Part shown: positions 22,799 to 32,614 of the stretch, piece after piece
Numbering within the stretch: the stretch's first letter is position 1
Layout of the letters: each line of letters begins with the position of its first letter
Origin: Austropuccinia psidii
Taxonomy: Eukaryota; Basidiomycota; Pucciniomycetes; Pucciniales; Sphaerophragmiaceae
Reading direction: 5' to 3'
DNA: 64,000 nucleotides
Assembly: GCA_023105745.1 (NCBI GenBank)
Contig: JALGQZ010000009.1
Location: 37,448,359 to 37,512,358, forward strand
The notes under the pieces: generated by a model
The model's database searches: none
The model's input: the letters and a program-made list of their open reading frames with translations, nothing else
What the model was told of the DNA's origin: nothing
Position numbers and translations under genes: made by a program

Positions 22799-23711
22799 TG
22801 TCTGACAACGTGGTAAGACAAGAAAACATTGAAACAGCCTCAACAGTCACCAGCATTGTTCCTGCAAGCACTACTAATTCAGACCATAATAGTACTGTTA
22901 TTGTGACTCAAAATAACCAACCTGAACCAATATCTTCTGAATTAATTAACTTGGACATAAGTAATACTCTTCAGAAAGCTAAGAATTTGGCCAATAGTAA
23001 GTTTTTTGATGTAAAAATACTATTTTAAGCCTTTTTAAACCATAATTATACCTTCAACCAGGTCAGGAGCCAGCTACAACCCCTCAAGCAGCTCCCAAAA
23101 AGGTAATAGACGTGATTATGGCAGAGGCCAATCAGGAACAGAAGGAAAAGGGTCAGTTGATGACTTCCAAACAACTAAATTGAGTCATTCTGAAGCTGAT
23201 AATACTATTTTACCTTCAAAAAGAGCTGAAACCACCACAACAAGCCTCTGTGGACATATACAAAGCCAGCCACAGTGCATACAACAATGCACTTCAATTC
23301 AAGGAGTACCAGATCCTTGCAGACCTGTGGAAGAATTGCATGAATTCTTACCTGACAGTAAGAAAATTCTTGGGCCATCCCAACACTTGCAAATTGCTCA
23401 ATAGATGGCATCCATTGATGGAGAAGAAAGACATGATGCTTTTGACACTAGAATGGAGGAAAAACAACCCTCCACCACCCAAACCAGTTCCAAAAACAGC
23501 CCCAGTGGCCAGCAGCAGCAATTCCAACGTGAAAAAGCAGCCACAAACTCCAAACAAGGGCAAAGGGAAGGCACCAGCCCCAAAACCTTACAGCCAGGGA
23601 TACAGAATCCCAAATATTCAGCAGGATGCAATGGAAAATGTATTTCAGATGGCCAGAACCATGATGGAATTACAGAAGAAGGAGGAAGCCAGATTAAGAT
23701 TCCAGAAATGA
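22799..23711 (+). pseudogene. gag: Element A gag ORF1 with a small intron
   Basis: Reading starts near 22799 at GTGTCTGAC; there is no ATG, so the start codon is either mutated or split by an intron ending TTTTAG at 22793-22798. The first exon is Thr/Ser-rich and ends at 22996. A 65-bp intron (22997-23061, GTAAGT...CCAG) joins it in frame to SQEPATTPQAAPKK. An in-frame TGA at 23181 breaks the protein; it resumes with SHSAYNNALQFKEYQ and ends at 23709-23711 in a Lys/Pro-rich linker and a helical QKKEEARLRFQK tail. The start of a second frame (23405 on) overlaps its last 300 bp. The role should be particle assembly or RNA packaging. Confidence 0.6.
22997..23061 (+). other. Predicted 65-bp intron in element A gag
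   Basis: Donor GTAAGT at 22997, acceptor CAG at 23059-23061. Removal keeps the frame and yields NLANSQEPATTPQ across the junction. An alternative acceptor is at 23065-23066. Confidence 0.55.
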
Positions 23712-23943
23712 TTTCCGACATGTTTGATTCCATCCCAGAGTTGTATAATGCTATAAATGACGTGAAAAAACATCTTTCTGATAAAAATGAAACCATTTGT
23801 AACAACATTAAAACAAACAACCTGAGTCTGTGCCAAATTAATGAAACACTTATGTGTTTTGAAAAAGGTTTAAGGAAAATTAAAAATTCCAATAATGATA
23901 ATTCTTCTAACAATAAAATAAATGAACAATCTGCCATTATTAA
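23405..23943 (+). pseudogene. gag: Element A gag-pol, N-terminal part before the element B insertion
   Basis: This open frame lies -1 relative to ORF1 and overlaps it from 23405 to 23711. It carries a Gln/Ser/Lys-rich leader, a GKCISDGQNHDGI block recurrent in this family, then a predicted coiled coil (MFDSIPELYNAINDVKKHL onward). It is cut at 23943 by element B, whose insertion duplicated ATTAA, and continues in the same frame from 36935. Whether translation reaches it by frameshifting from ORF1 or from its own start cannot be decided from the sequence. Confidence 0.65.
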
Positions 23944-25441
23944 TGTCAGCCTGTGACTCAAAACAGAGCACCAGCATGACATCCAACATACCATAAGTAA
24001 TGGTATGAGGAGTATTGGACAAATATAGCCAATACAAGTAAGTTATGAAGAGGAAACCTCCTCAAATATAATAAGAAAGGACAAAGATATGCCCTATCAA
24101 TGATAAGACCAAATAAGCAAAACCCTTGTTTTCACCTCTCATCTAACTTATGCATATTTAAGTTATTATATACCAGAATGTTATTTTTATTAAAGCTCAC
24201 ATAGAGAGCTACACAATGATATCATCCATGTTTTTGTAACACCACTACAACTGGAGATACCATATGACCTTTATTTCAAAACCAAGACCCCCCTGAAAGT
24301 CAAAGAGGGCTTGTACAAAACTGTACAAAAGTATAACCAAATTAAAGATCTCAACAAGAGCTTTAATTTGAGACACCTTAGACCTCTTTATCTCTTAAAT
24401 TGACTGAGGGATCTTGGTTCAAAGGTTTAATAACCAAAATACAGATATTCTGAAAATAAGAAAATAAACAAACCCCTGTATCTTTGGCATACACTCATAC
24501 AACTGTACAGTGTCATATACCAAACTGTAGGGCTAATCAAGCCCTACAAAACTGTATCATCAGAATACAGATATCTTCCAAACTGAAGAAGATATCTGGT
24601 ATGGAAGTTTTTGAAGCCTCATACTGATGTACAAAAATACATCCAAAAAACTTAAAACCCTTATAACTTTTGCTATTTTAAAGAAGGGTAAACATGAAGC
24701 ATACCAAATTGAAGATCTCATTAAGCCCTTCAATTCTGTGCTCTTAGTTTCTTGATATCTCAAAAACTGACCAAGATATCTTGGTTGGAAGTATTTTGAC
24801 CAATACTGGTCTGTACCAAACCTGTACCAACCAGTACTGGCTTGATACTTAAAATAATAGTTGTTTAAAGCTTAAACCCGCCCAAAATGACTAATATTAG
24901 TCATCCAGACACTCTGGAAACGTCACAATGGTGCTGACGTGGCCTGTGAAGAGTTTTTTCACCCTGTATTGATCCAGAATGATCATTTGTGGTCCAAAAA
25001 CCACAATTCTGACTATGCTGACGTCAGAATTGATGGTACAGAACCACAACCCAGCCTCCAGAGTGAAAATTTTCACTCTGTAGACGTGTGAAGAGCCTAC
25101 CAGTCTCTCACAGTCCTCAGAGGAGATAAAAGCAGGTCTTTCCTCACTGGAAAAGACTCATCTTATCATGAATTAACATCCTTACGTAGTAAAACTGTCT
25201 TATACCAGTAGTACTCTTAGGATTATATTGATATAATTAAAATAATTAATTATTGTAGTGTTTCTTTACAGTCAAAGATATTAGAGCATTGCAACCCAGG
25301 TCCTCAATAGACTCATTACCACTGTTACCACATAGCAGTAGGACCTGAAGATTTCATTTATTATTTATTTTTTGTGTGTCACAGTCATAGTGCTAGCTTG
25401 TATTTACTATTTTTGAGCTACTACATAGACTCACCCTGACA
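23944..25441 (+). repeat. Element B LTR, copy 1
   Basis: 1498 bp. It is dense in perfect palindromes: 24526-24534/24540-24548, 24568-24578/24588-24598, 24770-24785, 24888-24903 and 25059-25080. A TGACGTCA site is at 25019-25026 and a TATA-like GATAAAAG at 25125. Confidence 0.95.
25125..25132 (+). promoter_or_regulatory. TATA-like box of element B LTR copy 1
   Basis: GATAAAAG lies 45 bp after a 22-bp palindrome and about 100 bp after TGACGTCA. The same arrangement is present in the other two LTRs. Confidence 0.4.
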
Positions 25442-25461
25442 TTTTGGGGGCCTGGCCGTTG
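25442..25461 (+). other. Primer-binding site of element B, first unit
   Basis: TTTTGGGGGCCTGGCCGTTG directly follows the LTR and closely resembles that of element A. The same sequence stands at 31062-31081 in the second unit. Confidence 0.65.
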
Positions 25462-26746
25462 TTTTAACCTATTCTGGACCTATTTTGGCGATTTTTGGAT
25501 CATCTTCACTATTTTTGAAGGTTTTTTACTATAAAAGTAAGTACAATTTCGAGTTTTTTTCATTTTTTAACTAATTTTCATCTCTTATATTATAAAAATA
25601 TAATATATATTTTTTATATATTGTATTTTATCAAAATATATTAAATAATATATTTTATTTTATTTTTGAGTATTTATACTCTTCAAAACTTTATATTGCA
25701 ATTTTCACGAAAATTAATAATAATAAATAATTATTATTAATTTTTCAAATTTATTTTTATATACAAACAGTATATTTAAATAAAAAAAATTATTTTTTAC
25801 CAAATTGTGTAAAAATTAATTTAAATCATAATATTTATTGTAAATCAACAATAAATATTGAAATAATAATTTTATTATTTCAATTCTTTAATATTCAAAT
25901 TGAATATTATTGAAGAAGATCTTTTTTTTACTCAAGTTGAGGAAAAATTGATTAAAATTTTCTTTTTTTGATAAATAATCAAAAAAAAAAATCTTAATAA
26001 TAATAAGTTATTATTATCAATTTACCACGAAAATTGATAATAATAAGTAACTATTATTAACTTCTCAGACTTATTTTTATATACAAATAGTATATTTAAA
26101 TAGAAAGTATAATTAATTTTTACCAAATTGTGTAAAATTAATTTAAATCATAATATTTATTGTAAACCAACAATAAATATTTAGATAATAATCTTATTAT
26201 TATTTCAATTCTTTAATATTCAAATTGAATATTATTGAAGAAGAATCTTTCTACTCAAGTTGAGGAAAAATTCATCAATTTTTTTAAAAAATAAAAAAAT
26301 AAATAAATAAAAATAAGTAAATAACTTATCAATAATATTCAAGTTTAATAATATAAACTTTTAATATTAACTACTTTACTTATAAAAATAAGTGAAACAA
26401 AACTGTTATTTCTTCAAAAAATAAAAAATAAAATAATAATAATAATAAATAATTAAAACTCAAATATCAAACCAAACTCAGAAGAAATAACAGTAAGGAA
26501 TTGGAAATTTTGTTTATTCAAATTGAATTACAAACCTTCTCCATTTTCTTTCAAAGTGGAAAAAATACATTCCATTTGAGACAAAATCACAGTGAAATTC
26601 ATCTGTACCAGCCTCAAAGACAAGGAGGCAGTACTAACTCCCAAGCAAATTGCCAAGGAGTATAAAGCAGAAATCAGTCCAAGGGCCTTTTAAAGGTAAA
26701 GAAACCTTGGAAAATACAGAATTTTTGTCTTTTGTCATTTTTTAAC
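25462..26746 (+). repeat. AT-rich 5' leader of element B unit 1 with two tandem repeats
   Basis: It is extremely AT-rich. Two related blocks begin CACGAAAAT at 25706 and 26026, each carrying the same series of motifs (an ACCAAATTGTGTAAA block, an ACAATAAATATT block, a TATTGAAGAAGA block, a CTCAAGTTGAGGAAAAA block). No gene is present. Confidence 0.8.
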
Positions 26747-29539
26747 ATGACAACTCCATTTCTCAGAGATCTTGGATACCCAAGAAATCAGCCAGAAATC
26801 TGGCAAAGAAGAAACAGAGGGAGAAGGCCACCCCCTTCTGGATCAAATAACCAACAAAGGACTTATTATCAGGAAACTCCTGCTCAAAGTCCCACCCCAA
26901 ACCAAATCCAGCCCAGTCCAACAAAAAAATTGGACAGATGCAGGGAAAATAACTCATATTCATGTACTCCTAAAAGGATTTTCCACATGGAGTATGGACA
27001 ACAAAACCTTAACCATGGGAGTATCATGGAAGGAAATTGGAATAATGAGGCAAAAAATATGAGTCAATCTTATTACTTGCCAAAAGATTCTGGAAGAAAT
27101 GAAAAGTTGGAATCTCAACAGCCATTTCATACTCTCAGAAGAGACTTGAATCAGAGGGAATCAAACAGAAATCCAAGCCATAGAGAATTCCTAGCATATG
27201 GAAGAGCCCAATCTGATTCAGGAACACCAAGGCTTGGAAGAAGAAATTCCATCTTTACCACATCAGTCCAACAGCTACAGGACTTGAAATCCAAAGGACA
27301 ATATTTCCAGGACTCTCCAGTCATCCCTGGTGGTTTCCAGCAGAGGAAATGGAGCCCTAGTAGAGAACAAGAATTCTTTCAGGAAGGAGAAGATAGAATC
27401 AGATCCTTTGATGAAACAATGAATAAAATTAGTCCAAGAGGAACACAAATCCTAAAAGACACTGTACCTACCAATAGTGTTAGCTCAGAATCAATTGATC
27501 CTCAGCTTAAGTCTATTGATGATAAAATACCGCCTCAAAAATTTGAAACCACAGATTCCAGAGGTAGTAGTTTCATATGGTCCAACATGGGTAAATTCAT
27601 GGATTGGACATATGATCATGTTCAAGAAGTGACTTCAGAAATGAAAACACTCAAGGAAGAAAATTCCTTCCAAGCAACAGTCATAGAAGACTTGAACACA
27701 AATCTATCCAGAATTTGGGCAGAATTTGAAACTAAAAACAGACAGTTGAACTCAATACTAGAGGAACAACAAGCTGCAAGAAGAGATTTAAGAAATATCC
27801 AATCTCAACAGGAAATCCTGGAAAAAGAAGTGGATTTTCTCTATAAAAAGGAGGAAAAAGAAGATAATTTCTTCCCTCAAACAACTCAAGAGGATAAACC
27901 AATCACCAAAGTAAAAGAGGAAGAATCAGAAAACCAAGCTCCTGAATCCCAGGATCCAAAGTTAAGGTCTGAGTCTATTTACCAAGATGGTGAGAACCTC
28001 AGTTACTCTGAGAAACAAGCATTAAAGCAATTACCTGATGTGGTAAATTGGCCTAAATTCTCAGGAATTGGAGAATATGATCATATGGAGCTTATTGATT
28101 ATATTAATGGACTTTTTGTTGATGTACCAAAGATACCAGACTACTGGATCACCACAAGACTCAACACTGCATTCAGAGGCCATGCAAATATATGGTACAC
28201 TGAAATTAAAGAGATACATGGTAGGAAAAGCTGGCCATGGTGGAGAAACCAAATAATACAAAAGTACAGCAATGGTACTTGGATTTGGCAAAAAACCATC
28301 TCTTTTGAGAGTGACAGATACTCTACAGAAAAAGACCCTTATGAATGGTGTCTTAAACAAACCAAAAGACTCAAATCTATTGATCCAAACATGACAATAG
28401 AGATGAGAAATCATAAGATTCTGACAAAACTTCCAGGAGACTTAGAACATGCAGTAAAGTGCAGATGCAGCAAAATAAGCAGCATTTATGACATAGCAAA
28501 TGTCATACAAGATGTCAGAAAAAAGACATCAATTGGCAGTAGTTCACCCTATAGGTCACATGATAACAGAGAAAAACCAAATATACTCATGGAAAAAGAC
28601 CTCAAACCTACCAATGGTGAAGAAGCACCAAGGAGAAGGAACACATGCCATAACTGTGAATCACCTGACCACTATGCAAATAATTGTCCCAAGGGAAAAA
28701 AGAAAATATTTGCAATAGAGGAAGAGTCAGTAGAAGAACACATGGAGTATAAATCTGACTCTGACAGCATGGGAAATGGGCTAAGACAGGATTCAGACAG
28801 TGGATCAGAGCCTATTGAACAATATTTATTAGAGTATGAGGATGAGAAAACAGAATCAGTCCTAGGAAACTCTTTGAAACCAGAACTCATTCAACCCAAA
28901 AAAGGTGAAGACAGAAGTGGCAGAACCATTGATGCTAAAGAGTATTTGGAAGTACCCAAAACTGGTATGGCCTTTATTCATGGAGCAAAATCAAAGCTTG
29001 ATGTGTACATTGAAAATAAAAAGCATCCTTTGATTTTTGACACAGGAGCAAATTGCTCAGTGGTAGCCAAAGAATACTTGGACAGACACTTTCCAATGTG
29101 GAATGCAGAGATGCTTTTAACAAAAGCAAGAAGCTTTAAAAGTGCTGCAGGCAAAATGAAGTCACTTGGAATAATCCAAAAAATAATTATAATACCACAC
29201 AAAATGGGAAACCTCAGATTACACATTGAATTTGTGGTACTTGAAAATGCTAAGTTTGATGGATTTTTAATGGGTACAGAGTACCATAGAATCTATGGCA
29301 TAAGCATACATAATTACCTAGAGAGCTACTTGATAGTTGGGCAAGACAAACAAAGAAAATTTTACTTTGAAACTGACAACCCCAATCAAATAAAAAGATA
29401 TTCCAATAGGGATTATTTAACAGAGAGAAGGAATAAACCACCAGAAAAAGACCAATGGGTAAAGCTGGATGATTCAGATAAAGATTCCTTTTTGAAAGGA
29501 TCAAGAGCCTCCATGAGGACAAAAGAGTCTCATCAATGA
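26747..29539 (+). CDS. gag-pro: Element B gag-protease polyprotein, copy 1 (930 aa)
   Basis: The first ATG in the frame is at 26747. The N-terminus is a basic, Gln/Pro/Ser-rich region. A coiled coil lies at about residues 285-380. A capsid-like domain at about 425-590 (NWPKFSGIGEYDHMELIDY; KSWPWWRNQIIQKY; LPGDLEHAV) aligns with the same region of element A ([16 protein letters not shown]). A CCHC zinc knuckle CHNCESPDHYANNC sits at residues 634-647 (28646). A retropepsin motif DTGANCSV starts at residue 765 (29039). It therefore makes capsid, nucleocapsid and protease for a cytoplasmic particle. No reverse transcriptase, RNase H or integrase follows; the frame closes at the purine tract. The frame is intact. 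It must borrow pol from a relative; A-like elements are the natural candidate. Confidence 0.88.
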   Translation: MTTPFLRDLGYPRNQPEIWQRRNRGRRPPPSGSNNQQRTYYQETPAQSPTPNQIQPSPTKKLDRCRENNSYSCTPKRIFHMEYGQQNLNHGSIMEGNWNNEAKNMSQSYYLPKDSGRNEKLESQQPFHTLRRDLNQRESNRNPSHREFLAYGRAQSDSGTPRLGRRNSIFTTSVQQLQDLKSKGQYFQDSPVIPGGFQQRKWSPSREQEFFQEGEDRIRSFDETMNKISPRGTQILKDTVPTNSVSSESIDPQLKSIDDKIPPQKFETTDSRGSSFIWSNMGKFMDWTYDHVQEVTSEMKTLKEENSFQATVIEDLNTNLSRIWAEFETKNRQLNSILEEQQAARRDLRNIQSQQEILEKEVDFLYKKEEKEDNFFPQTTQEDKPITKVKEEESENQAPESQDPKLRSESIYQDGENLSYSEKQALKQLPDVVNWPKFSGIGEYDHMELIDYINGLFVDVPKIPDYWITTRLNTAFRGHANIWYTEIKEIHGRKSWPWWRNQIIQKYSNGTWIWQKTISFESDRYSTEKDPYEWCLKQTKRLKSIDPNMTIEMRNHKILTKLPGDLEHAVKCRCSKISSIYDIANVIQDVRKKTSIGSSSPYRSHDNREKPNILMEKDLKPTNGEEAPRRRNTCHNCESPDHYANNCPKGKKKIFAIEEESVEEHMEYKSDSDSMGNGLRQDSDSGSEPIEQYLLEYEDEKTESVLGNSLKPELIQPKKGEDRSGRTIDAKEYLEVPKTGMAFIHGAKSKLDVYIENKKHPLIFDTGANCSVVAKEYLDRHFPMWNAEMLLTKARSFKSAAGKMKSLGIIQKIIIIPHKMGNLRLHIEFVVLENAKFDGFLMGTEYHRIYGISIHNYLESYLIVGQDKQRKFYFETDNPNQIKRYSNRDYLTERRNKPPEKDQWVKLDDSDKDSFLKGSRASMRTKESHQ

Positions 29540-29545
29540 TGAGCC

Positions 29546-29563
29546 TTTTTTGGAGGGAGGGTA
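29546..29563 (+). other. Polypurine tract of element B unit 1
   Basis: GGAGGGAGGGTA directly precedes the middle LTR; the same tract precedes the third LTR at 35420-35431. It primes plus-strand DNA synthesis. Confidence 0.65.
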
Positions 29564-31061
29564 TGTCAGCCTGTGACTCAAAACAGAGCACCAGCATGAC
29601 ATCCAACATACCATAAGTAATGGTATGAGGAGTATTGGACAAATATAGCCAATACAAGTAAGTTATGAAGAGGAAACCTCCTCAAATATAATAAGAAAGG
29701 ACAAAGATATGCCCTATCAATGATAAGACCAAATAAGCAAAACCCTTGTTTTCACCTCTCATCTAACTTATGCATATTTAAGTTATTATATACCAGAATG
29801 TTATTTTTATTAAAGCTCACATAGAGAGCTACACAATGATATCATCCATGTTTTTGTAACACCACTACAACTGGAGATACCATATGACCTTTATTTCAAA
29901 ACCAAGACCCCCCTGAAAGTCAAAGAGGGCTTGTACAAAACTGTACAAAAGTATGACCAAATTAAAGATCTCAACAGGAGCTTTAATTTGAGACACCTTA
30001 GACCTCTTTATCTCTTAAATTGACTGAGGGATCTTGGTTCAAAGGTTTAATAACCAAAATACAGATATTCTGAAAATAAGAAAATAAACAAACCCCTGTA
30101 TCTTTGGCATACACTCATACAACTGTACAGTGTCATATACCAAACTGTAGGGCTAATCAAGCCCTACAAAACTGTATCATCAGAATACAGATATCTTCCA
30201 AACTGAAGAAGATATCTGGTATGGAAGTTTTTGAAGCCTCATACTGATGTACAAAAATACATCCAAAAAACTTAAAACCCTTATAACTTTTGCTATTTTA
30301 AAGAAGGGTAAACATGAAGCATACCAAATTGAAGATCTCATTAAGCCCTTCAATTCTGTGCTCTTAGTTTCTTGATATCTCAAAAACTGACCAAGATATC
30401 TTGGTTGGAAGTATTTTGACCAATACTGGTCTGTACCAAACCTGTACCAACCAGTACTGGCTTGATACTTAAAATAATAGTTGTTTAAAGCTTAAACCCG
30501 CCCAAAATGACTAATATTAGTCATCCAGACACTCTGGAAACGTCACAATGGTGCTGACGTGGCCTGTGAAGAGTTTTTTCACCCTGTATTGATCCAGAAT
30601 GATCATTTGTGGTCCAAAAACCACAATTCTGACTATGCTGACGTCAGAATTGATGGTACAGAACCACAACCCAGCCTCCAGAGTGAAAATTTTCACTCTG
30701 TAGACGTGTGAAGAGCCTACCAGTCTCTCACAGTCCTCAGAGGAGATAAAAGCAGGTCTTTCCTCACTGGAAAAGACTCATCTTATCATGAATTAACATC
30801 CTTACGTAGTAAAACTGTCTTATACCAGTAGTACTCTTAGGATTATATTGATATAATTAAAATAATTAATTATTGTAGTGTTTCTTTACAGTCAAAGATA
30901 TTAGAGCATTGCAACCCAGGTCCTCAATAGACTCATTACCACTGTTACCACATAGCAGTAGGACCTGAAGATTTCATTTATTATTTATTTTTTGTGTGTC
31001 ACAGTCATAGTGCTAGCTTGTATTTACTATTTTTGAGCTACTACATAGACTCACCCTGACA
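29564..31061 (+). repeat. Element B LTR, copy 2 (shared middle LTR)
   Basis: 1498 bp. By eye it differs from copy 1 at two positions near 29954 and 29978 and otherwise matches. It serves as right LTR of unit 1 and left LTR of unit 2. Confidence 0.95.
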
Positions 31062-32614
31062 TTTTGGGGGCCTGGCCGTTGTTTTAACCTATTCTGGACC
31101 TATTTTGGCGATTTTTGGATCATCTTCACTATTTTTGAAGGTTTTTTACTATAAAAGTAAGTACAATTTCGAGTTTTTTTCATTTTTTAACTAATTTTCA
31201 TCTCTTATATTATAAAAATATAATATATATTTTTTATATATTGTATTTTATCAAAATATATTAAATAATATATTTTATTTTATTTTTGAGTATTTATACT
31301 CTTCAAAACTTTATATTGCAATTTTCACGAAAATTAATAATAATAAATAATTATTATTAATTTTTCAAATTTATTTTTATATAAAAACAGTATATTTAAA
31401 TAAAAAAAATTATTTTTTACCAAATTGTGTAAAAATTAATTTAAATCATAATATTTATTGTAAATCAACAATAAATATTGAAATAATAATTTTATTATTT
31501 CAATTCTTTAATATTCAAATTGAATATTATTGAAGAAGATCTTTTTTTTACTCAAGTTGAGGAAAAATTGATTAAAATTTTCTTTTTTTGATAAATAATC
31601 AAAAAAAAAAATCTTAATAATAATAAGTTATTATTATCAATTTACCACGAAAATTGATAATAATAAGTAACTATTATTAACTTCTCAAACTTATTTTTAT
31701 ATACAAATAGTATATTTAAATAGAAAGTATAATTAATTTTTACCAAATTGTGTAAAATTAATTTAAATCATAATATTTATTGTAAACCAACAATAAATAT
31801 TTAGATAATAATCTTATTATTATTTCAATTCTTTAATATTCAAATTGAATATTATTGAAGAAGAATCTTTCTACTCAAGTTGAGGAAAAATTCATCAATT
31901 TTAATAATAATAAGTAATTATTATTAACTTTCCAAACTTATTTTTATATACAAATAGTATATTTAAATAGAAAGCATAATTAATTTTTACCAAATTGTGT
32001 AAAATTAATTTAAATCATAATATTTATTGTAAACCAACAATAAATATTTAAATAATAATTTTATTATTATTTCAATTCTTTAATATTCAAATTGAATATT
32101 ATTGAAGAAGAATCCTTTCTACTCAAGTTAAGGAAAAATTCATCAATTTTTTTAAAAAATAAAAAAATAAATAAATAAAAATAAGTAAATAACTTATCAA
32201 TAATATTCAAGTTTAATAATATAAACTTTTAATATTAACTACTTTACTTATAAAAATAAGTGAAACAAAACTGTTATTTCTTCAAAAAATAAAAAATAAA
32301 ATAATAATAATAATAAATAATTAAAACTCAAATATCAAACCAAACTCAGAAGAAATAACAGTAAGGAATTGGAAATTTTGTTTATTCAAATTGAATTACA
32401 AACCTTCTCCATTTTCTTTCAAAGTGGAAAAAATACATTCCATTTGAGACAAAATCACAGTGAAATTCATCTGTACCAGCCTCAAAGACAAGGAGGCAGT
32501 ACTAACTCCCAAGCAAATTGCCAAGGAGTATAAAGCAGAAATCAGTCCAAGGGCCTTTTAAAGGTAAAGAAACCTTGGAAAATACAGAATTTTTGTCTTT
32601 TGTCATTTTTTAAC
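31062..32614 (+). repeat. Primer site and AT-rich leader of element B unit 2 with three tandem repeats
   Basis: It matches 25442-26746 but is 248 bp longer. After the blocks at about 31326 and 31646 a third copy runs from about 31904 to 32150. This extra block explains the whole length difference between the two units (5620 against 5868 bp). Confidence 0.85.

Noticed and set aside
24560..24763. Minus-strand 67-codon ORF repeated at 30180 and 36048
   Set aside because: Its repetition comes from the three LTR copies. It overlaps palindromic promoter sequence and has no coding features.
28061..28414. Minus-strand ORFs inside the gag-protease and pol genes
   Set aside because: They are antisense shadows of well-supported plus-strand domains.
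29564..31061. Separate insertion of a second B element next to the first
   Set aside because: No target duplication flanks the middle LTR, and a single ATTAA pair brackets the whole array.
25450..32600. CRISPR-like array in the repeated AT-rich leaders
   Set aside because: Repeats are about 250-320 bp, contiguous and without unique spacers; the organism is a eukaryote.
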